A stretch of 64,000 nucleotides of DNA from an uncultured Pelagibacteraceae bacterium (GTDB lineage: Bacteria; Pseudomonadota; Alphaproteobacteria; Pelagibacterales; Pelagibacteraceae): NCBI GenBank assembly GCA_902576785.1, contig CACGWC010000002.1, forward strand, positions 1 through 64,000, in the 5' to 3' direction. The first letter of the stretch is position 1. Each line of letters opens with the position of its first letter. Of this stretch, positions 53,901 through 62,961 are shown piece after piece. A model generated the notes under the pieces. That model was not told the origin of the DNA. It saw only the letters and a list, made by a program, of their open reading frames with translations, and made no database searches. The translations under genes and the position numbers were made by a program.

Positions 53901-55503
53901 CTAAACGTAAAATTGGGTTTTGAATATTTATCTCACCTCTAACTTTATCTAAAGTTTGATCTATTTTATTTTCAACAACATCCAATGCTTCTCTTGTATC
54001 TGATAATATTAATATAGACTTTCCAGACAATATATAATCAAAAGCAATAGATGATATAGTGTGAGATTTACCAGTTCCTGGTGGTCCTTCTACTACTACA
54101 TATTTGCATTTTTCATTTTTAAGTGCTCTAATAATCTTTAGTTGTTCGGAGTTAAGTGGTATTGGACTTACATAATTAAGTCTTTCTCCCACACCCATTT
54201 CATCCCATTCATCTGCTAAATCTTCTGTAATTACTTCAGGTTCATTTAATAAAAAATCAGAAATTATTTTTTTAAACATTTCAACTACTTCACTGCTAGA
54301 TCCATTGAACATTTCCAGTATCTCTTCGTAGTCATTTATCAATGCTTCATCTGATTTATCTGCTACAGAAATAGAAAAATTATTACTAATTTTAAACGTG
54401 GAGCTTTTATCCGTGCTAACAACTAATTGCGGATTTGTATTATCTAAATTTATATTTCCGTCTAAACGTAATTTAGAAATTAAAGATATAACAACTTCAC
54501 TTATTAATTCAGATAAATTATTTATTTCTGAAATATAGAATTTTCTATCTCCTTCAAAATATTCAATAATATTTTTGTCTTTTTTTAAAACATCGAATGC
54601 GTATTTAATTGCAGCTTTATTGACAAATAATTCACTAGAAGGTTCAATTTTAAATTTTGCACTTCCTGAGTTTTCAACAATATTTATTTGGGTATAAAAA
54701 AGTGGAAAAACTTTACCTTCAATTTCAATATGAAAAATATTTAAGTATGTTTCCTTTTTATCAAGATTTCTCCTTGAGATAACAATTTCTCGAAGATCAT
54801 AATAAAGATCTTTAACATCTAAATTTTGGAAACTGTTTAGTAAATTATTTGAGATATCGGTTTTGTTGAATAATTCTGAAATTTTATCTTTAGGTTTAAT
54901 TTTTTTGTTAGCTAATATATCATTAAAAATATATGGTATACCTTCTGTTAGAGGATTAAGTATGCTTTCTGACAGTCTTAATCTTAAAGTGTTTTGTGAC
55001 TCAATTTCGTAATTGCTCTGACTTCCGATTAATGGATCCATCTTTTCACAAATTGGATCGACTATTAATTTATTTAAATCGTATTTAATTGTCTCATTAA
55101 TTTTTTCGTATGCCTCATCAGGTTTGGTTCGATAAGATACTGAATACTCTTTTATAGTCTTATTTGTAAGATTTACTATTCTTTCAATGTCTTTTTCAGA
55201 AATTTGCTTTACTAATTTTTTTATTAAGTCTTGAGCTGTATTATTTAATTTAACACCAAATTCACCCTTATTAACATTAAGAGTTTCTTCAAAACTTTTC
55301 TGTTTAATAATTTTTTTTTTTAATGAGAGATTAAATTTTTCATATTTTGCTAAATCAATTCCAATTTTATATCCTTTTTCATCTGTTATTCTTAAATATC
55401 TTTTTGGAAACCTAGAGGATTTAAAACCTGATTTTAAAAAATCCATGTAATAACTGCAGACTTCTTTTATAAATGCAGTTTGAGCATCAATTTTTAATCT
55501 CAT
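50923..55503 (-). CDS. Large SF1 helicase with C-terminal nuclease and zinc ribbon
   Basis: This 1526-aa protein has a helicase core of the Upf1/COG1112 type: Walker A GPPGTGKS (473-480), a long inserted helical region (about 550-930), motif II VDEAS (956-960) with GDRKQ after it, motif V near TFDTIQGEERE (1160-1170) and motif VI NVGFSR (1210-1215). After it comes a DUF559/MTES_1575-like PDDEXK nuclease (VDFLVI, Asp1311; IIEYDG, Glu1328) and a zinc ribbon CERC...CRPC (1421-1424, 1446-1449). A large N-terminal domain (1-440) is not recognised. Single-protein helicase-nucleases of this kind occur in phage-defence loci, so this is a candidate defence gene; nothing adjacent supports a multi-gene system. 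Confidence 0.88.
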   Translation of the reverse strand: MRLKIDAQTAFIKEVCSYYMDFLKSGFKSSRFPKRYLRITDEKGYKIGIDLAKYEKFNLSLKKKIIKQKSFEETLNVNKGEFGVKLNNTAQDLIKKLVKQISEKDIERIVNLTNKTIKEYSVSYRTKPDEAYEKINETIKYDLNKLIVDPICEKMDPLIGSQSNYEIESQNTLRLRLSESILNPLTEGIPYIFNDILANKKIKPKDKISELFNKTDISNNLLNSFQNLDVKDLYYDLREIVISRRNLDKKETYLNIFHIEIEGKVFPLFYTQINIVENSGSAKFKIEPSSELFVNKAAIKYAFDVLKKDKNIIEYFEGDRKFYISEINNLSELISEVVISLISKLRLDGNINLDNTNPQLVVSTDKSSTFKISNNFSISVADKSDEALINDYEEILEMFNGSSSEVVEMFKKIISDFLLNEPEVITEDLADEWDEMGVGERLNYVSPIPLNSEQLKIIRALKNEKCKYVVVEGPPGTGKSHTISSIAFDYILSGKSILILSDTREALDVVENKIDQTLDKVRGEINIQNPILRLGKMGNTYSKILSRTSMENIRDFHRSQKNDIENVKKEITELTNYINDRIQIETEHYKYIDKEKFEDFSEIQQLVKPTDLVLKVEDVEDIIKKENFNLEKDDKFINQIIDKLHNIEEAEELIDFYNAIWNKDLGKKNLSNFMIFLDHLDVIDKYIAQNNSNFKSLKFFTKVSKQRLVNLKSLLEEYYKMSGGFLGTLFKGDRITHLSKKVENIVGIKKTINLKYDDDKIKNSFDEYSILNDLTKKQNFEIICKIIQHAKKNEEIKSIIDAKKNFYNVFKFLSIDKKSAEKLLIKNENIDTLFSNIYFEFSEEKNHAIKKYYEMEEFFSRSFNIKDRFDYTKSMQKLQSLHTSKMASELDGKLLNFYDKQKNSANAIRQIIRAKQKFPRTQFDKLKTAFPCIISSVRDFAEYINLQKDLFDLIIVDEASQVSIAQAFPALIRAKKVLVLGDRKQYSNLQSSQATTLINNSYMNNIKKVFKKNISTESDKLIRLQNFNVRTSILDFFENISNLSVRLRKHFRGYPEHIEYCSKTFYNSDLQAIRLRTKPINEIIKFDILDYSAKEEQGNINFKEAELIIKNLESLKKQNSKASVAIITPFTDQQRHLTTKITKHPDRDYFFETMKLIIKTFDTIQGEEREIVFYSMVDSKNKSKLNTIFPIDLSNKDLEENADKRAQRLNVGFSRVQEVMHIITSKPLDKIDGEIGNALRFIKNLSSKDRLPSSKQVDPNSPMEKKVIEWFRKTSFYMQNKKNLEMRAQFPLGETLKQLDPDYGHPKFVVDFLVIYSDPSGNKNVIIEYDGLKDHFDSQELVTDGNFEDFYSTNHYEREKALETYGYNFIRLNKFNTADDPVKFLDKKLKEVFQSIEKLNVSQYNTIETFKKTKEGQMKHCERCNKSKPREEFYDRNLTSGIGVVCRPCKGLQGKILKKPQRKTKSKKSKLKLAEGKTYSVSYINLKGETRERELTVKSITGNHLKAYDSLTNEVRSFNLDRISLK

Positions 55504-55553
55504 GCTTTAAAGAATATCAAATCTGACGATCTCTTACAATTATATGCATATTA

Positions 55554-56108
55554 TTAACTTTTTGAGGATATATTTTTACAAATATCATAAGCTTTCAATA
55601 TATTTTTGTTAAAATTCTCTAATTTCCAATTATTTTTTAGAATATCAAAATAATCTTTAGCTTCAAAATTTAGACCATTTCTTAATGTGATCTCGTATTT
55701 CTCACTTTCTAAATAGTAATTATGTAAAAGATTTGAATATTTTTTAAGATCATATTTACCTAAACTAAAAATAACCCAGTGCCCATAATTATTATCAAAT
55801 GATTTAATAAGAACTACGTATGCAGTTAATTCAGTTCCATTAAGAGTTATAGGAAGTTTTTGTCTTTCTAATTGAAAAATATCTCCTTTTCCTTTTGTTG
55901 TTAAAAAAGAAAAAAATGGATGAATATCTTCACAATTTGAACGCTCTAAACCAAATCTTAATTTATCTCCATGAATTACTTCTCCATGTTTGCTTAATAC
56001 TACATATTTATCCATTTCGTCTATTTCCCACCCATCCGCAAAGGAATGGGTGGTTAAAAGGATCAAAATGAAAAAAAGGTTTAATAAATTAAATGCGGAC
56101 CTTCGCAT
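55554..56108 (-). CDS. Unknown exported protein, 184 aa
   Basis: The first 24 residues are a signal peptide ending SFA. The mature protein (WEIDEMDKYVVLSKHGEVIHGDKLRF...) is mixed alpha/beta with two cysteines (RSNCED and YDICKN). I do not recognise it. It lies 50 bases downstream of the helicase-nuclease and on the same strand, so co-transcription is possible. Confidence 0.7.
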   Translation of the reverse strand: MRRSAFNLLNLFFILILLTTHSFADGWEIDEMDKYVVLSKHGEVIHGDKLRFGLERSNCEDIHPFFSFLTTKGKGDIFQLERQKLPITLNGTELTAYVVLIKSFDNNYGHWVIFSLGKYDLKKYSNLLHNYYLESEKYEITLRNGLNFEAKDYFDILKNNWKLENFNKNILKAYDICKNISSKS

Positions 56109-56203
56109 TATATAAATTAAAAAATTGTTTTGGTGATAGTTAGTCGTAAATGTGACGGATGTAAGATGTATTTAATAATTCTTTATTTTCTGTTTCCAAA
56201 AAA

Positions 56204-56671
56204 TCAATTTGATTTCCATTTTTTATTACAATTAAAGAAAGAAATATATTTTTCATTATCCTTAGTATTCATATTTTTTGTAACTTCATGGATTAACTCA
56301 CCAGTGGATCTATTTAAAAACACTGACTCTGAGTATTTTTTTTCTTTATCTATATTTTTAAATAAAATTGTATCGTTTTTTGCAATTCTAACATCATCTT
56401 TACTAATATCTGAATAAGTATCTATAAATTCTGATAAACCATTAATAGTAAGTTTACTTGGTTGTGCTGCTACAACTTTTAAAACTTTTTTTTTATCTAC
56501 CTCAATATTGTCTGCAGTAAAAGTTTGATAATTAAAATCTTTATTTTTGATCATTATTTTTTCTAATTTACAATCAAAAGTAATTTTAAAGTCATGGATA
56601 ATATCAGTATTTTTAGAAAAACTAATTGATGATGAAAAAAGTAAAATTACTATCGAAAATATAATTTTCAT
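56204..56671 (-). CDS. Unknown exported protein, 155 aa
   Basis: A signal peptide (1-19, MKIIFSIVIL ... SISFSK) is followed by a small domain with two cysteines (FDCKLEK and FFNCNKK), probably all beta. No family is recognised. The start abuts the stop of the renalase-like gene, so the two are translated together. Confidence 0.7.
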   Translation of the reverse strand: MKIIFSIVILLFSSSISFSKNTDIIHDFKITFDCKLEKIMIKNKDFNYQTFTADNIEVDKKKVLKVVAAQPSKLTINGLSEFIDTYSDISKDDVRIAKNDTILFKNIDKEKKYSESVFLNRSTGELIHEVTKNMNTKDNEKYISFFNCNKKWKSN

Positions 56672-57649
56672 TTATTTACCATATCGTATTTTACTGTGTA
56701 AATCGTGTGCACTTTGCCACCCATTTTCTAATCTTGGTCCTCCAAAATAATCACCGCATAAACCTAATTTTAAAGACTTATTCCATAAAGATAATTGTTT
56801 GAGTGGCTTTGAATTGGATGAATACATCCAGCCATGAATTCTTGAATGATGAATTTTTTTAATTTTTAAATTTGTTAATTTCTCAAATTTTTTAACAAGC
56901 TGATTGGTATAATATTTTCTTTTATTTCTATAATCTTTTGTAAATTTATTGCCGTATTTATAAGTACTTTGAAGTGTCCATAAATCATACTTAAATTTAA
57001 ATCTTTTCTTACTATTTTCGTATGCAGCCCAACCAAGCATATCATCATTAAAAAAGTAACTACTATTTGATTGTTTAAGCTTATTAGAGACAATCAAGAC
57101 TGTTAAATTAGCATCCATTTTAACTTTTTGATTTAAATAGGATTTATTTAAATATTTTTGTCCTAATTTCTTACTTTGAGGAAATGGACAAGTCAAAATA
57201 AGATTTTTACAAATTTGTTTTACATCATTTTTAAATGTTAATTCCCAATGATCATTTAATCTCTTTATATTTGTAAGTTCATGTTCAAAATTACATTTAA
57301 TTTTCTTTAATAAATGTTTGCTAATAGAGTTGTTTCCTTTTGTTCCAATTAATTTTAAATGATTTTTAATTTCTTTAACCGTTTTATGCAGAAATAAATG
57401 ATTTCCTTCCCACTTTTTTAAAACTTTTTTCTTAATAAGTTGATTAGTAAATGTTTTAAATTTTTTAGATTTTGGAGAGATATATTGAAGTCCATGATCA
57501 AATCCAACTTTATCTTTGTATTTTTTAAATGAACTTCTTCCTCCATAACCTCTTGCTTTATCATAAACTGCAACGGAATATTTTTTATTTAATAAGTTTG
57601 CTATTGTTGATCCAGAAATTCCCGATCCTATGATGCAAAAATCAAGCAT
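56672..57649 (-). CDS. Renalase-like FAD-dependent oxidoreductase (COG3380 type)
   Basis: This 325-aa protein opens with FCIIGSGISGSTIANLLN (FAD motif, about 4-21), followed by the typical YDKARGYGGRSSFKK (about 28-42), DHGLQYISPKSKKF and a C-terminal LGLCGDYFGGPRLENGWQSA. This is the renalase-like or amine-oxidase-related branch, which probably oxidises a dihydronicotinamide isomer or an amine; the substrate is unproven. It lies 18 bases downstream of the aminotransferase gene. Confidence 0.8.
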   Translation of the reverse strand: MLDFCIIGSGISGSTIANLLNKKYSVAVYDKARGYGGRSSFKKYKDKVGFDHGLQYISPKSKKFKTFTNQLIKKKVLKKWEGNHLFLHKTVKEIKNHLKLIGTKGNNSISKHLLKKIKCNFEHELTNIKRLNDHWELTFKNDVKQICKNLILTCPFPQSKKLGQKYLNKSYLNQKVKMDANLTVLIVSNKLKQSNSSYFFNDDMLGWAAYENSKKRFKFKYDLWTLQSTYKYGNKFTKDYRNKRKYYTNQLVKKFEKLTNLKIKKIHHSRIHGWMYSSNSKPLKQLSLWNKSLKLGLCGDYFGGPRLENGWQSAHDLHSKIRYGK

Positions 57650-57667
57650 AATTCACAACTTGATTGA

Positions 57668-58840
57668 TTAACAAAGATACTCAAGTGCCTTAAGTATTCC
57701 ACCTTTTTTATAAGGTATTTTAGATTTCATTAAACCCATTTCAACACCTGCTAGTGTTCCAGCTAACATGAGTTCATTAAAATCACCTAAATGACCAATT
57801 CTAAAAATTTTACCAGCAACTTTTGCAAGTCCAGTTCCTAATGACATGTTGTAATGATCTAAAATAGTTTTTCTTAAAAAATCAGCATCATGACCATCTG
57901 GAACCATTACTGCTGTTAATGAGTCTGAGTATTCTTCTGGATTTTTACAAAGTATTTCTAATCCCCACGAGTTAACTGCAACTCTTGTGGCTTCTGCAAA
58001 TCTTTTGTGTCTCTTGAAAACATTATCTAAACCCTCTTCTGTAAGCATATTAATTGCTTCATCCAAACCATAAAATAGATTTGTTGCTGGTGTGTAAGGG
58101 AAGTAACCTTTCTTATTATTTTCTAACATAGGTCCCCAATCCCAATACGATTTTGGTAATTCAGATGTTTTATATGCCTCTAAAGCTTTAGAACTTATTG
58201 CATTAAAAGAAAGTCCTGGTGGTAATAGTAATCCTTTTTGAGAACCACCCACAGTTACATCAACTTTCCACTCTTCATGTCTATAATCAATAGAGCCTAA
58301 TGAAGATATCGTATCAACAAATAATAAAGCTGGATGTTCCGCATTATCCATAGCTTTTCTAATTTCTCCAATTCTACTTGTAACACCTGTAGAAGTTTCA
58401 TTATGTACAGCACAAACTGCTTTAATTTTTTTATCTTTGTCTTCTTTGAGTTTTTGTTCAACGATGTTTGGATCAACACCTGTTCTCCAATCACCTTCAA
58501 CAAAGTCTACTTCAATTTTAAATTTTTGAGCAATATCCCACCAAAGAGTTGAGAAATGTCCAGTTTCGAACATCAAGATTTTATCACCAGCACTTAAAGT
58601 GTTTACAAGCGCAGCTTCCCAAGCACCTGTACCTGAAGCTGGGAAAATTATTACAGGTTCAGAAGTTTTAAAAATTAATTTTATTCGATCTAAAACTCTC
58701 AATCCTAATTCGGCAAAGTCAGGTCCTCTGTGATCTATAGTAGGATAATCCATAGCTCTTAGAACTCTATCTGGAACGTTTGTTGGTCCTGGAATTTGTA
58801 AAAAATGTCGACCAGGTCTTATATTATTTGAAATTGCCAT
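57668..58840 (-). CDS. Serine- or aspartate-glyoxylate aminotransferase
   Basis: This 390-aa PLP-dependent class V aminotransferase has HFLQIPGPTNVPDRVLRAM (about 12-30), HRGPDF, FPASGTGAWEAAL (about 66-78) and the PLP-lysine motif GGSQKGLLLPPG (Lys202). These fit the serine/alanine-glyoxylate aminotransferase family, which transfers the amino group to glyoxylate giving glycine; BhcA (aspartate-glyoxylate) belongs to the same family and cannot be told apart here. It diverges from an enolase-superfamily gene by 45 bases. Confidence 0.88.
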   Translation of the reverse strand: MAISNNIRPGRHFLQIPGPTNVPDRVLRAMDYPTIDHRGPDFAELGLRVLDRIKLIFKTSEPVIIFPASGTGAWEAALVNTLSAGDKILMFETGHFSTLWWDIAQKFKIEVDFVEGDWRTGVDPNIVEQKLKEDKDKKIKAVCAVHNETSTGVTSRIGEIRKAMDNAEHPALLFVDTISSLGSIDYRHEEWKVDVTVGGSQKGLLLPPGLSFNAISSKALEAYKTSELPKSYWDWGPMLENNKKGYFPYTPATNLFYGLDEAINMLTEEGLDNVFKRHKRFAEATRVAVNSWGLEILCKNPEEYSDSLTAVMVPDGHDADFLRKTILDHYNMSLGTGLAKVAGKIFRIGHLGDFNELMLAGTLAGVEMGLMKSKIPYKKGGILKALEYLC

Positions 58841-58885
58841 ACCGCTGTATATGCTAAAGAAATTATATAAGCAAATTTATAATGT
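58841..58885. promoter_or_regulatory. Short divergent promoter between aminotransferase and enolase-superfamily gene
   Basis: Only 45 bp separate the two divergent starts, so the two promoters must overlap or share a regulator. The sequence contains TATAT-type segments on both strands (near 58847-58852 and 58865-58870), compatible with two facing -10 boxes; this is weak evidence. Confidence 0.4.
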
Positions 58886-60040
58886 ATGACAAATAGTAGT
58901 AATTTAATTGATAGCTTAGAAGTTTATGTTCTTAATAATCCAGATGAAGTAAAGCCACATTGGGTTAGTCACTTTATTGTACCAACAGCTAATGAACTCT
59001 TAATTAAAATTAAAACTAAAGATGGTCATTCAGGATTTGGTTTAGCAACAAGCTACACTGATATTGCTCCTATCATCAAACCATTTTCAAATGGCTTAGA
59101 AAATTTAATAATTGGAGAAGATCCATTTTGCCCAGAAAAAATTTATGAAAAAATTTTCAAATTAACTGATACTCGAACCAGTAGCGAAAAGGGTTGGAGC
59201 AGAGAATCATTAATTAGAATTTCAGCAGCTTTAGATATTGCTTGTTGGGATTTGATAGGAAAAGCTTCAAACATCCCATTGTACAAATTATTTGGTGGAT
59301 ACAGAAATAAAATTCCTGTTTATGTTACATGTGCTTACTACAGAGACGGTAAAGACGAAAAAGAACTAAAAGATGAAATTAAAAAATTGGTAAATCTTGG
59401 TCATCAAAGTTTTAAAGTTAAAGTTGGAGGGCTTAGTATCAAAGAAGACGCTAAGAGATTAGAAATTATTAGAGATGAAATTGGAGACCAAAAAGGTTTA
59501 ATGATTGATGTCAATAGAGCATGGAGTCTAAAAACTGCAATTGAAGGTGTTAAAGAATTTGAGAGATTTAATCCTACATGGATTGAAGAACCTGTTAGAT
59601 GGGAAGATGATAGAAGAACTTTAAAACTTTTATCAGAACAAACTAAAATTCCATTATCAGGTGGTGAAAGTGAAATAACTATTTATGGGTGTAGGTCTAT
59701 GATTGAAGAAGAGGCAATACAAATTTTACAATTTGATTGCACAATGTTTGGTGGTTTTACTAATGGAAAAAAACTTTCAGCTTTATGTGAATTAAATCAT
59801 ATAGATGTAGCACCACATCATGATTGTTATATTCACGCTCCATTAGTAGCGTCAACTCCAGCTGGAAGAATAGTTGAGTCATTTGATGATGAGAGAGATC
59901 CTCTTCAAGCACAATTATTTGAAAATCCACATAAAATGAGTGATGGATGGATACATTTAAATGAAAAACCTGGTTTAGGTTTAGAGATTTCAGAAGCCGC
60001 GTTAAAAAAGTTCGGTAAACTGGTTTACAAAAATAAATAA
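58886..60040 (+). CDS. Enolase-superfamily enzyme (mandelate racemase/muconate lactonizing type)
   Basis: This 384-aa protein has the KxK motif FKVKVGG (Lys177, Lys179), metal-ligand Asp208 in IDVNRAW, Glu234 in WIEEP, Glu261 in GGESE, and the His-Asp region VAPHHD (His311, His312). This full set of acid-base and metal residues predicts an active member of the mandelate racemase group, whose members dehydrate sugar acids or racemise hydroxyacids. The substrate is open; the context suggests a sugar-acid or hydroxyacid. Confidence 0.86.
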   Translation: MTNSSNLIDSLEVYVLNNPDEVKPHWVSHFIVPTANELLIKIKTKDGHSGFGLATSYTDIAPIIKPFSNGLENLIIGEDPFCPEKIYEKIFKLTDTRTSSEKGWSRESLIRISAALDIACWDLIGKASNIPLYKLFGGYRNKIPVYVTCAYYRDGKDEKELKDEIKKLVNLGHQSFKVKVGGLSIKEDAKRLEIIRDEIGDQKGLMIDVNRAWSLKTAIEGVKEFERFNPTWIEEPVRWEDDRRTLKLLSEQTKIPLSGGESEITIYGCRSMIEEEAIQILQFDCTMFGGFTNGKKLSALCELNHIDVAPHHDCYIHAPLVASTPAGRIVESFDDERDPLQAQLFENPHKMSDGWIHLNEKPGLGLEISEAALKKFGKLVYKNK

Positions 60041-60057
60041 ACCTTTAATTAAGTTTT

Positions 60058-62961
60058 ATGCGGTTTAATTCAGATCAGATACAAAAAATTGGTAAAGAAA
60101 TTAGCAGTAAAGTTGATGGTAAAACTTTATTCGATGAATTCTCACGAGGAAGATACAGTACCGATGCGTCTGTTTATCAAATTAAACCCCTTGGTGTAGT
60201 TCTCCCAAAAGATACCAATGATGTTTTAAGTTTAATGGAGTATTCACAAAAGAATTCTGTGCCTCTATTAGCCAGAGGTGGTGGAAGTTCTCAATGTGGT
60301 CAAACTGTTGGGGAAAGTGTTGTGCTTGATTACTCTAAACATCAAAATAAAATTTTAGAACTTAATGTTGAAGAAAAATATGTATGGGTTCAGCCAGGTG
60401 TCGTATTAGATCATCTAAATGCTTATTTGAAGCCTCATGGTCTATGGTTTCCAGTAGATGTTTCAACAAGCAGTAGAGCAACTATTGGAGGAATGTCAGC
60501 TAACAATTCCTGTGGATCTAGATCATTATATTATGGCAACATGGTTCATAATGTATTAGCTATTGAAGCAATATTAGATGATGGATCTATATTTAATTTT
60601 GATAAAATAAATAAGAATTATTTAGCTACTAAGAACAATCAAGATAGACTTTATAAAATCATAGACAAATTCATAGATGTAAGACAGCAGGTTGGAAGTG
60701 AGATTGATGCTAATTGGCCAACAACACAAAGAAGAGTTGGAGGATATAACATTGATTTAATTGATCCTGAAGGCTTCAACTCATCAAATCTTCTTGTTGG
60801 TTCTGAAGGAACATTATCTTTATTTAATAAAATAAAATTAAAATTATCAGAAATACCAAAGAATAAAATTTTAGGTGTCTGTTACTTTGATAATTTCCAT
60901 CAAGCAATGGAATTATCAAAAGAGATTGTGAAATTAAAACCAACTTGCGTTGAGTTGATGGACCAAAATTTATTAAATTTAGCGAAAGAAATCCCGATGT
61001 ATGCTGGGGGTATAAAAAAATACATTAAAGGAAATCCTGAAGCTGTTTTGATGGTAGAATTTATTGATACCGAGAAAAGTGTATATGAAAAGAGAATAAA
61101 GGATCTAGAATATTTAGTTTTAAACCAAAACAAAAAAAATGAGTTTTCATATTATTCAGATCTTTCAGAACAGAAAGAGGTTTTTGAGATAAGGAAAGCT
61201 GGATTAAATATTTTGATGTCAATGAAAGGTGATAGAAAACCAGTTGCCTTCATTGAAGATTGTGCAGTTTCTTTAGAACACTTAGCTGACTACACAGCTA
61301 GATTAAAAGAAATATTTAAAAAATATGGAACAAGTGGAATGTTTTATGCACATGCATCTGTTGGAACTCTCCATGTAAGACCAGTTTTAAATATGAAATC
61401 AGACAAAGATATACAAAACATGAGATCCATATCTGAAGAAGCTTTTGAAATGGTTAAAGATTATAAAGGTTCTCATTCTGGTGAGCATGGTGATGGAATT
61501 GTTAGATCAGAATTTCATGAAATGATGTTTGGTAAAAAAATCACAAATGCCTTTGAAGAAATAAAAGATACGTTCGATAGTAAAAACCTTTTAAATCCTG
61601 GAAAAATTGTTCGGCCATTTAAATCAAATGATAGATCTTTAATGAGATACAAATCAGGTTATCAAACAGAAAATATAGATACACATTATGATTGGTCAAA
61701 CTGGGGCCAATTCTCTGATGCTGTTGAGATGTGTAATAACAATGGAGCTTGTAGAAAATTAGATTCTGGTGTGATGTGTCCGTCATACAGAGTAACTAAA
61801 GAAGAAAAAGATTTAGTCAGAGGTAGAGCAAATACTTTAAGATTAGCTTTATCTAATCAACTCCCAGAAGGTTCATTTGCATCAAAAGAAATGTATGAAA
61901 CCATGGAATTATGTGTGAGCTGTAAAGCTTGTCAAAGAGAATGTCCTATGTCGGTTGATATGGCTAAGATGAAATCTGAGTTTCTCTCTCATTACTATAA
62001 AAAATTTAGTATGCGTATTAAAGATAGAGTTATCTCAGATATGCCAAGACTTATTTGGTTATTAAAAATTGTTGCTCCTATTTTCAATAAAGTTAAAAAC
62101 CTACCTCTAATTTCTACAATTGTTGAAAAGTTTGGTTTTGCAACAGCAAGGTCTATGCCTGAAGTTCAAAACCAGAATGCATTACGAGAGATTTATGACA
62201 GTCAGACAGTATCAGAAAATAAAGTAATTTTGTTTGCAGATACTTTTAATATTAACTTTGAAAATGAAAATTTAGTTTATGCAATTAAAGTACTAAATAA
62301 ATTTGGTTATCAGGCAATTATACCAAGTTTTGGTAAAGATAAATTAAAGAGACCCCTATGTTGTGGCAGAACTTATATATCTTACGGTCAATTAGACAAA
62401 GCCTCTGAGGAACTAAATAGATTTAATGATTACGTTATCCAAAATAATTATATTGATTTACCAGTTGTAGGTATCGAACCATCTTGTTTATTAACTTTTA
62501 ACGATGAATATCAGACTTTAAAAAATGTGAATAATAGAGAACAAATTAAAAATAAATTTTATCTGCTTGAGGAATTTATTTTAGAACAAATAAGAAATAA
62601 TAATAACATTAAAGCTAATAAGTTCGATCAAAATGTATTAATCCATGGTCACTGTCATCAAAAATCACAAGATAGAATGAAGGGTCTAACTAGTCTTTTA
62701 TCAGAATTAAATATTAATAATAAAATGATAGAATCTAGTTGTTGTGGAATGGCTGGTTCATTTGGATATGACAGTAAGACTTATGAAGTCTCTAAAAAAA
62801 TGGCTAATCTTTCTTTAATACCTACAATCAATAATAGTGGTGAAAAAGATTTTATTGTTGCAAATGGTACAAGCTGTAGACATCAAATATCTGATTTATC
62901 TGAGAAAAAAGGTAAACATGTGTCAGAGTTATTATTTAAAATTTTTGAAACAGTTAATTAA
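60058..62961 (+). CDS. FAD and Fe-S 2-hydroxyacid dehydrogenase (D-2-hydroxyglutarate/YdiJ type)
   Basis: This 967-aa protein fuses a GlcD-like FAD domain (VLPKDTNDVLSLMEYSQ; GGGSSQCGQTVG near 75-86; ATIGGMSANNSCG near 141-153), the oxidase C-terminal domain (GEHGDGIVRSEF) and a GlcF-like Fe-S domain (CVSCKACQRECP, about 620-635), followed by two CCG motifs (PLCCGRTYIS; SCCGMAGSFG). It resembles YdiJ, a D-2-hydroxyglutarate/D-lactate dehydrogenase. It lies 17 bases after the enolase-superfamily gene, so it may oxidise that enzyme's hydroxyacid product. Confidence 0.92.
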   Translation: MRFNSDQIQKIGKEISSKVDGKTLFDEFSRGRYSTDASVYQIKPLGVVLPKDTNDVLSLMEYSQKNSVPLLARGGGSSQCGQTVGESVVLDYSKHQNKILELNVEEKYVWVQPGVVLDHLNAYLKPHGLWFPVDVSTSSRATIGGMSANNSCGSRSLYYGNMVHNVLAIEAILDDGSIFNFDKINKNYLATKNNQDRLYKIIDKFIDVRQQVGSEIDANWPTTQRRVGGYNIDLIDPEGFNSSNLLVGSEGTLSLFNKIKLKLSEIPKNKILGVCYFDNFHQAMELSKEIVKLKPTCVELMDQNLLNLAKEIPMYAGGIKKYIKGNPEAVLMVEFIDTEKSVYEKRIKDLEYLVLNQNKKNEFSYYSDLSEQKEVFEIRKAGLNILMSMKGDRKPVAFIEDCAVSLEHLADYTARLKEIFKKYGTSGMFYAHASVGTLHVRPVLNMKSDKDIQNMRSISEEAFEMVKDYKGSHSGEHGDGIVRSEFHEMMFGKKITNAFEEIKDTFDSKNLLNPGKIVRPFKSNDRSLMRYKSGYQTENIDTHYDWSNWGQFSDAVEMCNNNGACRKLDSGVMCPSYRVTKEEKDLVRGRANTLRLALSNQLPEGSFASKEMYETMELCVSCKACQRECPMSVDMAKMKSEFLSHYYKKFSMRIKDRVISDMPRLIWLLKIVAPIFNKVKNLPLISTIVEKFGFATARSMPEVQNQNALREIYDSQTVSENKVILFADTFNINFENENLVYAIKVLNKFGYQAIIPSFGKDKLKRPLCCGRTYISYGQLDKASEELNRFNDYVIQNNYIDLPVVGIEPSCLLTFNDEYQTLKNVNNREQIKNKFYLLEEFILEQIRNNNNIKANKFDQNVLIHGHCHQKSQDRMKGLTSLLSELNINNKMIESSCCGMAGSFGYDSKTYEVSKKMANLSLIPTINNSGEKDFIVANGTSCRHQISDLSEKKGKHVSELLFKIFETVN

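Noticed and set aside
56130-56417. Plus-strand 95-aa frame
   Set aside because: It is antisense to the 155-aa exported protein, and its hydrophobic look arises from reading Lys-rich codons in reverse.
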